Origin: Deltaproteobacteria bacterium
GTDB taxonomy: Bacteria; Myxococcota_A; UBA9160; UBA6930
Assembly (NCBI GenBank): GCA_016875395.1
Contig: VGRF01000017.1
Location: 31,798-95,797, forward strand
Length of the DNA stretch: 64,000 bases
Direction of reading: 5' to 3'
Shown here: piece by piece, positions 17,553 to 24,965 of the stretch
Layout of the letters: every line of letters starts with the position of its first letter
Numbering within the stretch: position 1 is the first letter of the stretch
Made by a program: the position numbers and the translations under genes
Notes under the pieces: model-generated
Told to the model about the DNA's origin: nothing
Database searches by the model: none
Seen by the model: only the letters and a program-made list of their open reading frames with translations

Positions 17553-17634
17553 CGGCGCACGATAAGCGGAGATCCCGCGCGCGGTGGGTGTGCGCGTGTG
17601 AGAATCGCGTCGACTGCGTTCGGAGGTGTTTACG

Positions 17635-18104
17635 ATGCCGCGCGTCTCCACGTGCCTCTGGTTCGAACGCGACGCCGAGATCGCGGTGCAGCTCTACACG
17701 TCGCTGATCGCGAACTCGCGCATCACCGCCACGAGCCATTACGGCGAAGGCGCGCAGATGCCCGCGGGCTCGGTCATGACCGTCAATTCACGCTCGACGG
17801 CGTGCCGTATCAGGCGCTGAACGGGGGTCCTTTCTTCAAGCTCAGCGAGGCGTGCTCGATCTCCGTCGCCTGCGAAACACAAGCCGAGATCGATCGGCTG
17901 TGGAACGCGCTCACCGCGAACGGCGGCGCCGAGAGTCAGTGCGGCTGGCTGCGCGATCGTTTCGGCCTCTCGTGGCAGATCGTGCCCAGGCAGATGAGCG
18001 CGTGGATGACGGGCCCGAATGCGGCGCGCGTCGTCGCCGCGTTCATGCCGATGAAAAAGCTCGACCTCGCGACGCTCGAGCGCGCAGCGCGCGGTGAGCC
18101 GTAG
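17635..18104 (+). pseudogene. PhnB-like VOC-superfamily protein with a one-base deletion
   Basis: From the ATG at 17635 (CGGAGG upstream) the frame reads MPRVSTCLWFERDAEIAVQ, a 3-demethylubiquinone-9 3-methyltransferase/PhnB-like glyoxalase fold start, as far as SVMTV near 17783. The homologous continuation FTLDGVPYQALNGGPFF and WLRDRFGLSWQIVPRQM then appears in the next frame through 18104. A single missing base at about 17782-17784 restores continuity. Joined, it is about 157 residues, the normal family length. A sequencing error is as likely as a real mutation. Confidence 0.78.
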
Positions 18105-18520
18105 TGGCCGTACCCAGCATCGACGCCGCGCGCGTGCGCGCTTACTTCGCGGCGCTGCCACCGCTCGCGCGCCGCCGCGCGAAGTCGCTGCGCAGTCTCG
18201 TGCGCGCTGCGGCGCCGGACGCGATCGAGGTGTTCAGCTATGGCATTCCGGGCTTGCGCTGGAGCGACCGCGCGCTGCTCTGGTACGCCGGCTGGGCGGA
18301 GCACGCGGCGCTCTACCCGATCACGCACGGCGTGCGGCGCGCGCTCGGCCCCGCGCTCGCGAAGCACGCGCTCTCGAAGGGCACGGTTCGCTTCGCGCAC
18401 GATCGCCCGCTGCCGAGCGCGCTGGTACGCAGGATCGTGCACGCGCGCATCGCTGAAATCCGCAGCGCACGGAGCGCGCGGCGCGTGAGAAAATCCAAAA
18501 CTCGAGGAGGCTCCCGATGA
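18104..18520 (+). CDS. DUF1801-type (YdhG-like) small protein
   Basis: A 138-residue alpha/beta protein with IDAARVRAYFAALPPLARR, a EVFSYGIPGLRW core, and a lysine-rich C-terminus, matching the DUF1801/YdhG (iron-chaperone-like) family. The GTG start overlaps the TAG of the broken VOC gene by one base and its stop overlaps the ATG of the next gene (ATGA), so the genes are probably co-transcribed. No enzymatic activity is established for the family. Confidence 0.7.
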   Translation: MAVPSIDAARVRAYFAALPPLARRRAKSLRSLVRAAAPDAIEVFSYGIPGLRWSDRALLWYAGWAEHAALYPITHGVRRALGPALAKHALSKGTVRFAHDRPLPSALVRRIVHARIAEIRSARSARRVRKSKTRGGSR

Positions 18521-19656
18521 CCCCCGCCAACGGCCCGATTCTCCTGACGATCGCGACGCGCAAAGGCCTGTGGTTCTACCGCGCGAACGCCGCGCGCTCG
18601 AACTGGCAGCTCGAAGGCCCGCACTTCCTCGGCCACGAGATCCATCACGCCGTGCTCGATCCGCGCGACAAGCGCACGCTGCTCGTTGCTGCGAAAACCG
18701 GGCACCTCGGGCCGACCGTGTTTCGCTCGCAGGATTTCGGCGCGACCTGGAAGGAGGCCGCGCAGCCGCCTGCGTTTCGGAAAGCAGCAGAGGGGGAGCG
18801 CGCGCTCGCGGTGAATCACGTGTTCTGGCTCTCGCCGGGGCACGCGACCGAGCCCGGCACGTGGTTCGCGGGCACATCGCCCGAGGGTCTCTTCCGCACG
18901 CGCGATGGCGGCGTCTCGTGGGAGCCGATGCCTGGCTACAACGATCACCCCGTCTACTCGAAGGGCGTCGCCGGAGTCGGCGGCACACCCGACGGGCCGG
19001 TGCTGCACTCGATCCTCGTCGACCCGCGAGACCCTAATCACATGTATCTCTCCGTTTCGGGAGAGCTCGGCGGCACGTTCGAGAGCCTCGACGCCGGCGC
19101 GACCTGGAGGCCAGTGAACAAGGGCGTGAGAGTCGACTTCCAACCGGACCCGTATCCCGAGGTCGGCCAAGACCCGCACTGCGTCCGCCTGCATCCACTC
19201 AGGCCCGACGTGCTCTACCAGCAGAACCACGTCGGCATCTACCGGCTCTATCGCCCCGACGAAAAGTGGGAGCGCATCGGCGACAACATGCCGCGCGACG
19301 TCGGCGACATCGGCTTCCCGATGGTGCTGCACCCGCGCGACCCGGCGACTTGTTGGGTCTTCCCGATGGACGGCAGCGACGTGTGGCCGCGCGTGAGCCC
19401 GGGCGGGAAGCCCGCCGTCTACAAGACGAGCGACTCGGGCAAGAGCTGGACGCGCTGCGACACCGGACTGCCGCGCGAACAGGCGTGGATGACGGTGCGC
19501 CGCCAAGCCATGACCGGCGACGCGCACGATCCGGTGGGCCTCTACTTCGCGACCACGCACGGTGAGCTGTGGGCGAGCTTCGACGAAGCCGCGAGCTGGC
19601 AGTGCCTGCGCCGCAAACTCCCGCAGATCCACGCCGTGGAGGCGTTCGAGCTGTGA
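18517..19656 (+). CDS. Sortilin-like/BNR beta-propeller protein
   Basis: A 379-residue propeller built from repeats of the kind R-S-x-D-x-G-x-T-W (VFRSQDFGATWKEA, LFRTRDGGVSWEPM, VYKTSDSGKSWTRC), each with an aspartate box turn. No signal peptide is present, so it is likely cytoplasmic. Such proteins are often annotated as exo-alpha-sialidases from the BNR motif, but catalytic residues of sialidases are not evident. It is coupled to a ThiS/MoaD-like gene (GTG within its stop, TGTGA), an association repeated in other high-GC bacteria; a role connected to a sulphur or ubiquitin-like system is possible but unproven. Confidence 0.8.
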   Translation: MTPANGPILLTIATRKGLWFYRANAARSNWQLEGPHFLGHEIHHAVLDPRDKRTLLVAAKTGHLGPTVFRSQDFGATWKEAAQPPAFRKAAEGERALAVNHVFWLSPGHATEPGTWFAGTSPEGLFRTRDGGVSWEPMPGYNDHPVYSKGVAGVGGTPDGPVLHSILVDPRDPNHMYLSVSGELGGTFESLDAGATWRPVNKGVRVDFQPDPYPEVGQDPHCVRLHPLRPDVLYQQNHVGIYRLYRPDEKWERIGDNMPRDVGDIGFPMVLHPRDPATCWVFPMDGSDVWPRVSPGGKPAVYKTSDSGKSWTRCDTGLPREQAWMTVRRQAMTGDAHDPVGLYFATTHGELWASFDEAASWQCLRRKLPQIHAVEAFEL

Positions 19657-19913
19657 GAGTCGCGATCCCGTCGCCGCTGCGCAGCTACACCGCGCAGAAG
19701 AGCGAAGTCGAAGCCAGCGGCGCGAGCCTCGCCGAGCTGCTCGCGGACCTCGATCGCCAGTACCCCGGCATCCGCTTCCGCATGATCGACGAGCAGGACC
19801 GACTCAGACCGCACATGCGGCTGTTCGTGAACAAGGTGGAGACGCGCGCGCTGGCGACGGCCCTAACAAGCGGGGACGAGGTGCACATCTTTCAGGCGCT
19901 GTCGGGGGGATGA
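19653..19913 (+). CDS. MoaD/ThiS-family beta-grasp protein
   Basis: An 86-residue ubiquitin-like protein: VRVAIPSPLRSYTAQKSEVE, a LAELLADLDRQYPGI helix, VNKVETRALATALTSGDEVHIFQALSGG. It ends with the diglycine tail that sulphur-carrier proteins use for thiocarboxylate formation. The GTG start overlaps the stop of the propeller gene. No adenylating ThiF/MoeB partner or MoaE is in the window, so the pathway that would use it is unknown. The strict coupling to the propeller is the best clue. Confidence 0.8.
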   Translation: MRVAIPSPLRSYTAQKSEVEASGASLAELLADLDRQYPGIRFRMIDEQDRLRPHMRLFVNKVETRALATALTSGDEVHIFQALSGG

Positions 19914-19948
19914 GCGCGGAGGGGACCGAGCAGGGAAGGATGGGCGCC

Positions 19949-20290
19949 ATGCCTCGCTACCTGATCTCATTCGACGACGGCTCGATGGACCACATCCCCG
20001 CTGCCGATTGGCCGTCGGTGGGCGAGGCATCTCATCGCGTCGTCCGCGAGGCGAAGGCTGCCGGCATCTGGATCTTCGGCGGCGGCATTCAGCGCCAGCG
20101 ATCGAGCATCGTCGCGACGGACGGCGCAATCTCGGCGGGGCCCGTGCCGGAGAAGAAGGCCGTGATCGGTTGGTTCTCGATCATCGAGGTCGCCTCCCGC
20201 GAAGAGGCGCTCGCTTGGGCCGCTCGGATCGCCGCCTCGTGTCGCTGCGCGCAGGAAGTTCGCGAGATCATGTACGACCCGGAGTCGTGA
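19949..20290 (+). CDS. YCII-related domain protein
   Basis: A 113-residue ferredoxin-like-fold protein, MPRYLISFDDGSMDHI at the start, AKAAGIWIFGGGI and EKKAVIGWFSIIEVASREEALAWA in the middle. These match the YCII/DGPF family often located with ECF sigma or SDR genes. The ATG at 19949, preceded by GGAAGGA, is chosen over one three codons upstream. Function in this family is unclear. Confidence 0.75.
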   Translation: MPRYLISFDDGSMDHIPAADWPSVGEASHRVVREAKAAGIWIFGGGIQRQRSSIVATDGAISAGPVPEKKAVIGWFSIIEVASREEALAWAARIAASCRCAQEVREIMYDPES

Positions 20291-20352
20291 CATCGCGCGG
20301 AACGCGAGGCCCCCCGGCAATCCGGTCGATCGTGCGCGGAGGTGCCCCCGAG

Positions 20353-21129
20353 ATGAAGAAGACGCAGCTCCTCCGCTACCCGAGCGCCGCGAAGCGCTCG
20401 CCCGCCGTCGACGCCTGGATGCGCGCACACCGCGGCGAGCTCGGCGCGATCGCGCAGCGCTGGTTCGAGCTGATGCGCGGCTGCGGCGACGACGTGCGCG
20501 AGCTGATTCACGACGGCGCGCCGACCGCGTGCGTCGATGACGCGGGCTTCGCCTACGTGAACGCGTTCACGGCGCACGTGAACGTGGGCTTCTTTCGCGG
20601 CGCATCGCTCGCCGATCCCGCGCGGCTGCTCGAAGGCACGGGCAAGTTCATGCGCCACGTGAAGCTGAGGCCCGGGCGTGATGTGGACGAAGAGGCGCTA
20701 CGCCGGTTGATCGAGGATGCCTACGCGGACATGCGGCGCCGCGTCGAGGGCGAGCGTGAGGCGTGCCGAGAAACTCGCGTGCCCAGCGCGGGCTCCCGGT
20801 CTCGCGGCGCGCGAGCGACCGGGAGCGCTGACCCAGATCCCACCCGTCGCGCGGACCCACGGAGTCGCTGGCCTTCCGCACGCGCGGCGCCCGGTTTGGC
20901 GGCGGGCGTGCCTGCCCGGATCAGCTTTCCGGCCATCTTGAAAATGAATGTCAGTTTCACCTATGCTCCACCCTCCCCGACCCAAGGAGCCCGTGCATGC
21001 TCGTTTGCCACTGCCTCGCGATCCGCGACAGGGAGGTTCGTTCGGCGATCGCGCAGGGCGCCGAAACATCGAGCGAGGTCGCGCGGAGCTGCGGCGCCGG
21101 GAATCGCTGCGGCGGCTGCGTTCCTTTGA
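20353..21129 (+). CDS. DUF1801 protein with a probable run-on C-terminus
   Basis: Residues 1-about 137 from the ATG at 20353 form a DUF1801 domain: DAWMRAHRGELGAIAQRW, FTAHVNVGFFRGASL, LLEGTGKFMRHVKLR. Beyond about 20765 the codons lose third-position GC and read as arginine/serine-rich low-complexity sequence, crossing the bfd promoter and overlapping bfd itself. The natural stop therefore seems to have been lost, by a base change or an indel near 20760, and the true protein is probably about 140 residues. No ribosome site for further extension is apparent. Confidence 0.65.
   Translation: MKKTQLLRYPSAAKRSPAVDAWMRAHRGELGAIAQRWFELMRGCGDDVRELIHDGAPTACVDDAGFAYVNAFTAHVNVGFFRGASLADPARLLEGTGKFMRHVKLRPGRDVDEEALRRLIEDAYADMRRRVEGEREACRETRVPSAGSRSRGARATGSADPDPTRRADPRSRWPSARAAPGLAAGVPARISFPAILKMNVSFTYAPPSPTQGARACSFATASRSATGRFVRRSRRAPKHRARSRGAAAPGIAAAAAFL
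20938..20967 (+). promoter_or_regulatory. Sigma70 promoter with overlapping Fur box upstream of bfd
   Basis: A TTGAAA -35 (20938-20943) and TATGCT -10 (20962-20967) are separated by 18 bases. A dyad, GAAAATGA-ATG-TCAGTTTC (20940-20958), matches the pattern expected of a Fur-type iron box and covers the -35 and spacer. It lies about 39 bases ahead of the bfd ATG. This arrangement implies repression of the iron-storage genes by an iron-bound regulator, or regulation by Fur in another mode; binding is inferred from sequence. Confidence 0.7.
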
Positions 21130-21212
21130 TCGAGGAGATGCTCGCGGAGCACACTGCACGGCACGCGGCTCGCGCGAACGGAAGCGCGGGTCAACCTGCG
21201 GCGAACGCCTGA
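20997..21212 (+). CDS. bfd: Bacterioferritin-associated ferredoxin Bfd
   Basis: A 71-residue [2Fe-2S] protein with Cys4 and Cys6 (CHC) and Cys38 and Cys41 (CGGC), the Bfd ligand pattern, plus an extra Cys32. It delivers electrons to bacterioferritin to reduce and release stored iron. AAGGAG lies about nine bases before the ATG, and bfr follows 10 bases after its stop, so the two form an operon driven by the iron-box promoter. Confidence 0.9.
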   Translation: MLVCHCLAIRDREVRSAIAQGAETSSEVARSCGAGNRCGGCVPLIEEMLAEHTARHAARANGSAGQPAANA

Positions 21213-21222
21213 AGGAGGTCGG

Positions 21223-21696
21223 ATGCCCCGCGGTGATGCTCAAGTCCTCGAAGCCCTGAACGAGATCCTCACGGCCGAGCTGACGGCGATCAATCAGTAC
21301 TTCATCCACGCCAAGATGTGCGCGAACTGGGGCTATGTGCGCCTCGCGAAGAAGAAGCGCGAGGAGTCGATCGGCGAGATGAAGGACGCGGATCGGCTGA
21401 TCGAGCGCATCCTCTATCTCGACGGCACGCCGAATCTGCAGCGCCTGTTCCCCGTGCGTGTTGGGGAGGATGCGATCGAGCAGCACAAGCTCGACCTCGA
21501 GCTCGAGGTGAGCGCGGTCGCTCGATACAACGCCGCGATCGAGCTGGCGCGCTCCAAGGGTGACAACGGCACGCGAGAGCTGCTCGAGCGCCACCTCATC
21601 GACGAGGAAGAGAGCGTCGACTGGCTCGAGACGCAGCTGAGCCTCGTCGAGCAGGTTGGTCGAGAGCGTTACCTCGCGGAGCAGATCGACGAGTAG
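21223..21696 (+). CDS. bfr: Bacterioferritin with altered ferroxidase ligands
   Basis: A 157-residue ferritin-fold protein, normal in length. Compared with Escherichia coli Bfr the heme-ligand Met is kept (Met53 in IGEMKDAD), as are Glu19, Glu52 and the glutamates in LELE and DEEE. However the ferroxidase His of EMKHAD is Asp55 here and the His of DEEGHIDW is Ser (DEEESVDW). Loss of both histidines should weaken or abolish ferroxidase activity. It may be a subunit for mixed assemblies, as some Gram-negative bacteria have two Bfr types. A strong GGAGG precedes the ATG. Iron-box promoter upstream of bfd probably controls it. Confidence 0.9.
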   Translation: MPRGDAQVLEALNEILTAELTAINQYFIHAKMCANWGYVRLAKKKREESIGEMKDADRLIERILYLDGTPNLQRLFPVRVGEDAIEQHKLDLELEVSAVARYNAAIELARSKGDNGTRELLERHLIDEEESVDWLETQLSLVEQVGRERYLAEQIDE

Positions 21697-21705
21697 AGGC
21701 GCACT

Positions 21706-21730
21706 TCGCTGAGCCCCGCCCGCTCAGCGA
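21706..21730 (+). terminator. Hairpin after bfr
   Basis: Arms TCGCTGAG (21706-21713) and CTCAGCGA (21723-21730) pair perfectly around a nine-base C-rich loop, starting ten bases after the bfr stop. There is no T-tract, but the position after an operon and before a separate gene suits a terminator. Confidence 0.55.
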
Positions 21731-21749
21731 GCCACTACCCGAGATCGCG

Positions 21750-22475
21750 ATGGCACGGATGCAGCTCAGCACCTCCCGCATCGAGATCCCCGTCGGCGCG
21801 GCGCGCATGCCCGCGTTCGTCGCGAAGCCCGCCGCGGGCGGCGCGCGCTCGGCGGTGATCGTGCTGATGGAGGCGTACGGGCTCGTCGCCAACTTCGAGC
21901 GCGACGTCGAGCGCATCGCGCGAATGGGCTACGTCGCGGTCGCGCCCGATCTCTACCACCGGCAGGCGCCTGACAACCGCGCTGATTACGCGGACTTGAA
22001 GAAGGCCATCGGCCTGATGCGCAATCTGAAGGACGAGGAGTTCCTCGCCGATATGCGCGCGACGGTCGCGCACCTGCGCGCATCGCCCGAGGTCGGCGCG
22101 CGGCCGATCGGTGTCGCGGGCTTCTGCATGGGCGGGCGGCTCAGCTTCCTCGCCGCGTGCGAGCTGCCCGAGCTGCGCGCGAGCGCGCCGTTCTACGGCG
22201 GCGGCATCGGCGCGCTGCTCGATCGCGCGCCGAAGATCTCGTGCCCGCTGCACCTCTTCTTCGGGCAGCTCGACTACTTCATTCCGCAGGAAGAAGTGCG
22301 CGCGATCGAGCAGCGGCTGCGCGCGCTCGGCAAGACCTTCGCGCTCGAGAACTACGCGGGCGCGGTGCACGGCTTCTGCTGCGAGGAGCGCGCGGAGTCG
22401 TATCACCCGGAAGCCGCGCGCGACGCGTGGGCGAAGCTCGAGGCGTTTCTCGCGGCGAACCTGCGCGCGAGTTGA
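21750..22475 (+). CDS. Dienelactone hydrolase family alpha/beta hydrolase
   Basis: A 241-residue hydrolase with the DLH-type nucleophile in GFCMGGR (Cys126) in place of serine, an Asp in FGQLDYFIP and a His in AGAVHGFCC. The early AYGLVANFE region holds the glutamate that contacts the cysteine in DLH. It hydrolyses dienelactones or related esters and lactones. The ATG at 21750 (or 21759) starts the protein; it ends ten bases from the convergent glcF. Confidence 0.85.
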   Translation: MARMQLSTSRIEIPVGAARMPAFVAKPAAGGARSAVIVLMEAYGLVANFERDVERIARMGYVAVAPDLYHRQAPDNRADYADLKKAIGLMRNLKDEEFLADMRATVAHLRASPEVGARPIGVAGFCMGGRLSFLAACELPELRASAPFYGGGIGALLDRAPKISCPLHLFFGQLDYFIPQEEVRAIEQRLRALGKTFALENYAGAVHGFCCEERAESYHPEAARDAWAKLEAFLAANLRAS

Positions 22476-22485
22476 CCGCGCGCGA

Positions 22486-23751
22486 TCACTCGGCGAGCGC
22501 GCGATCGAGCAGCTCGACGGGGTGAACCACGCGAGCTGTTAGGCCTCGCTGCTTCGCGCCCGCGCTGAGATGCATCAGGCAGCCGGGGTTGCCCGTGACG
22601 ATGTAGTCCGGGCTCGCCGCCGCGAGCGAGTCCATCTTGCGCGCGAGCACGGCGCGCGACATCTCGGGCTGCGTCAGGTTGTAGATGCCCGCGGCGCCGC
22701 AGCAGCTCGCGGGGTCGTCGTGCGCGACGACGCGCAGGCCCGGGATCTTCGCGAGTAGGCGGCGCGGCGCATCGACGACGCGCTGGCCGTGCGCGAGGTG
22801 GCAGGGGTCGTCGTAACAAGCGGTGCCCGCGATCTCGCTCCGCGGTTCGGGGATGCCCACCGCGTCGAGCAGCTCGCAGATGTCCCGCGTCTTCGCCGCG
22901 AGCGCATCGCCCTCGCCCGGTAGCCAGTGCCCGAGCTCGCGCAGCGCGGCGCCACAGCCGGCGGAGTTGGTGACGACCGCGTCGACGTCCTCGAGCGCGA
23001 ACGCGGCGACGTTGAAGCGCGCGAGCTCGCGCGACTTCGCAGCGTCGCCGCTGTGCGCGTGCAGCGCGCCGCAGCAGCCCTGGCGTTCGGGCACGAGCAC
23101 GTCGAAGCCGGTGCGCGCGAGCACGCGAGCGGTGGCCGCGTTCACGGCGCCGAACAGCTCGGGCATGACGCAGCCCTCGAGCAGCGCGACACGTCCGCGC
23201 TTCGCTCCGATCGCGGGTCTGAGCGCGGGCAGGCGTCTCCGCTCGCGCCGCGGCGGGATCGCAGGCAACAGCGCGTGCATTTCGCGCAGGCGCGCGGGGA
23301 GGAGCGGCGCCACGAGCGAATCGAGGCGCAGCGACTGCGCGGCGCCGAGCAGCGAGACGAGCGCGCCGAGCACGCCCTTGTTAGGGACGACGTGGCGCAA
23401 CGCGAAGCGCTCGAGCGAGTACGCGAAGCCGCTGCGAAGCCCTGCGTCCGCGACTGCGGCGCGCGTCTGCTCGAGCAGCGCGCCGTACTGCACGCCCGAC
23501 GGGCAGGCCGTCTCGCACGCGCGGCAGCCGAGACAGAGCGAGGCCTCTTCCGCGACGACGTCGCCGAGCGCGATCTTGCCCTCGGCGACGCCGCGCATCA
23601 GGTACACGCGGCCGCGCGGGGACGACGTCTCGCGGCCGGTTTCGCGGTACGTCGGGCACGAGGAGAGGCAGAGGCCACAGTGCACGCAATCGAGCGTGGC
23701 GGGATAGAGCTCGCGCATTTTCTGAGTGCCGGTGAGCTCGCTCTCTGTCAT
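22486..23751 (-). CDS. glcF: Glycolate oxidase iron-sulphur subunit GlcF
   Basis: A 421-residue [4Fe-4S] protein. Two cluster motifs, CVHCGLCLSSCP and CLGCRACETACPSG, open the protein; later CCG-type domains (ERQGCCGALHAHSG, DPASCCGAAGIYN) form the Cys-rich GlcF/HdrD region. It passes electrons from the flavin subunits to the quinone pool at the membrane. The ATG at 23751 overlaps the TGA of glcE (ATGA). A TAACAG motif lies inside the coding sequence. Confidence 0.9.
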   Translation of the reverse strand: MTESELTGTQKMRELYPATLDCVHCGLCLSSCPTYRETGRETSSPRGRVYLMRGVAEGKIALGDVVAEEASLCLGCRACETACPSGVQYGALLEQTRAAVADAGLRSGFAYSLERFALRHVVPNKGVLGALVSLLGAAQSLRLDSLVAPLLPARLREMHALLPAIPPRRERRRLPALRPAIGAKRGRVALLEGCVMPELFGAVNAATARVLARTGFDVLVPERQGCCGALHAHSGDAAKSRELARFNVAAFALEDVDAVVTNSAGCGAALRELGHWLPGEGDALAAKTRDICELLDAVGIPEPRSEIAGTACYDDPCHLAHGQRVVDAPRRLLAKIPGLRVVAHDDPASCCGAAGIYNLTQPEMSRAVLARKMDSLAAASPDYIVTGNPGCLMHLSAGAKQRGLTARVVHPVELLDRALAE

Positions 23752-24965
23752 CGCGTCACGCCGAATTCTCTGCCCGGGTTGAGCACGTTCGCAGGATCGT
23801 ACGCGCGCTTCAGTGCACGCTGCAGCGCGAGCGTCGCGTCGACCTCGCCCGATACTTCGCGGCCGATGCGCAGTGCGAGCGGTGCTGCTTCGAGCCGCCA
23901 CGTGCCGCCGGCACGCTTCGCGGCTTCGCGTACCGCCGTGAGCTGCGCCTCGAAGGCGCGCGCGTCGCTCGCCTCGAAGCGCGCGGAGACGAGGCCGCGC
24001 GCGGGGTAGACGAGCGTGCTCGCGCCGGCGGCGCACAGCGCTTCGCGCAGCGCGGGCGCTTCGCTCGGCAGCGCGGCAACGCGGAAGCGCAGTGCGCCGC
24101 CACCCTGCGCCGCGCGCACGAGCTCGACCGCGTTCGCGGGCGCGTCGAGCGCGCCGAGCTTTGCCGCCCACACTGCGCGATCCGCCTCTACGGCCGCCGC
24201 GTCGCCCGCGAGCTCGAGCACGAACGCGCGCGTGCCGCCGAGCTGCGCTGCGAGCTCGGGAGCGAGTGTCGCATCGAGCAGCGCGCAGGCGCGCGCAGAG
24301 GAAGCGCGCGCGGCGCCCAGCGCGAGCGCGGTGTCCTGCGGCGCCGGCGCGAGCAGCACGTCGGTGCGCTCCGGCCGCGGCCGCAGGCGGAGCCACGCGG
24401 CCGTAATCACTCCGAGCGCGCCGCCGCTCCCGACGAACAGCTTGTTCAGGTCGTACCCGGTGACGTTCTTCACGACGCGACCGCCGCACTTCGCGACGTC
24501 TCCGCTCGCGAGCGCGAGCGTCAGGCCGAGCACGAAGTCGCGCGGGTGACCGAAGCGCGGGCCGAACGCGGCCGACGCGAGAGTTCCTCCGAGCGTCGCA
24601 CCCGCGCCAGGCGGATCGAGCGGCAGCTGCCAGATCGAGCCCTCGAGCTGCGCAGCGATCTCGGCGAGCGTCGCGCCCGCGCCGAAGCGCGCGACGCCTT
24701 CGTCGAGATCGAGCTCGGGCGCCTCGCGCAGCGCGCTCGTCTCGATGCGCACGCGCGCACCACACGGCGCGTTCGCGGCAGCGAGCTGCGTTCCGCCGCC
24801 GACGATCAGCGCGGGCACCTTCTCCTGCGTGAGCGCCGCGAGCAGGCGCGCGCACTCTGCGGCAGTGCGCGGGCGCAGCGTCGCTTCGAGCTGCGCGCCT
24901 TCGAGCGCGAGCGGCGCATGAAGCTCGCCCGAGAACTCACGCGCGAGTGCGGTGAGCGTCGTCAT
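23748..24965 (-). CDS. glcE: Glycolate oxidase FAD-binding subunit GlcE
   Basis: A 405-residue FAD (PCMH-type) protein of the GlcE family: VPALIVGGGTQLAAAN at the flavin pyrophosphate site, LPLDPPGAGATLGG and VVKNVTGYDLNKLFVGSGGALG. It is shorter than GlcD, as usual, and lacks its full C-terminal domain. Its ATG overlaps the glcD stop (ATGA) and its stop overlaps glcF. The three proteins form the glycolate dehydrogenase complex. Confidence 0.9.
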   Translation of the reverse strand: MTTLTALAREFSGELHAPLALEGAQLEATLRPRTAAECARLLAALTQEKVPALIVGGGTQLAAANAPCGARVRIETSALREAPELDLDEGVARFGAGATLAEIAAQLEGSIWQLPLDPPGAGATLGGTLASAAFGPRFGHPRDFVLGLTLALASGDVAKCGGRVVKNVTGYDLNKLFVGSGGALGVITAAWLRLRPRPERTDVLLAPAPQDTALALGAARASSARACALLDATLAPELAAQLGGTRAFVLELAGDAAAVEADRAVWAAKLGALDAPANAVELVRAAQGGGALRFRVAALPSEAPALREALCAAGASTLVYPARGLVSARFEASDARAFEAQLTAVREAAKRAGGTWRLEAAPLALRIGREVSGEVDATLALQRALKRAYDPANVLNPGREFGVTR

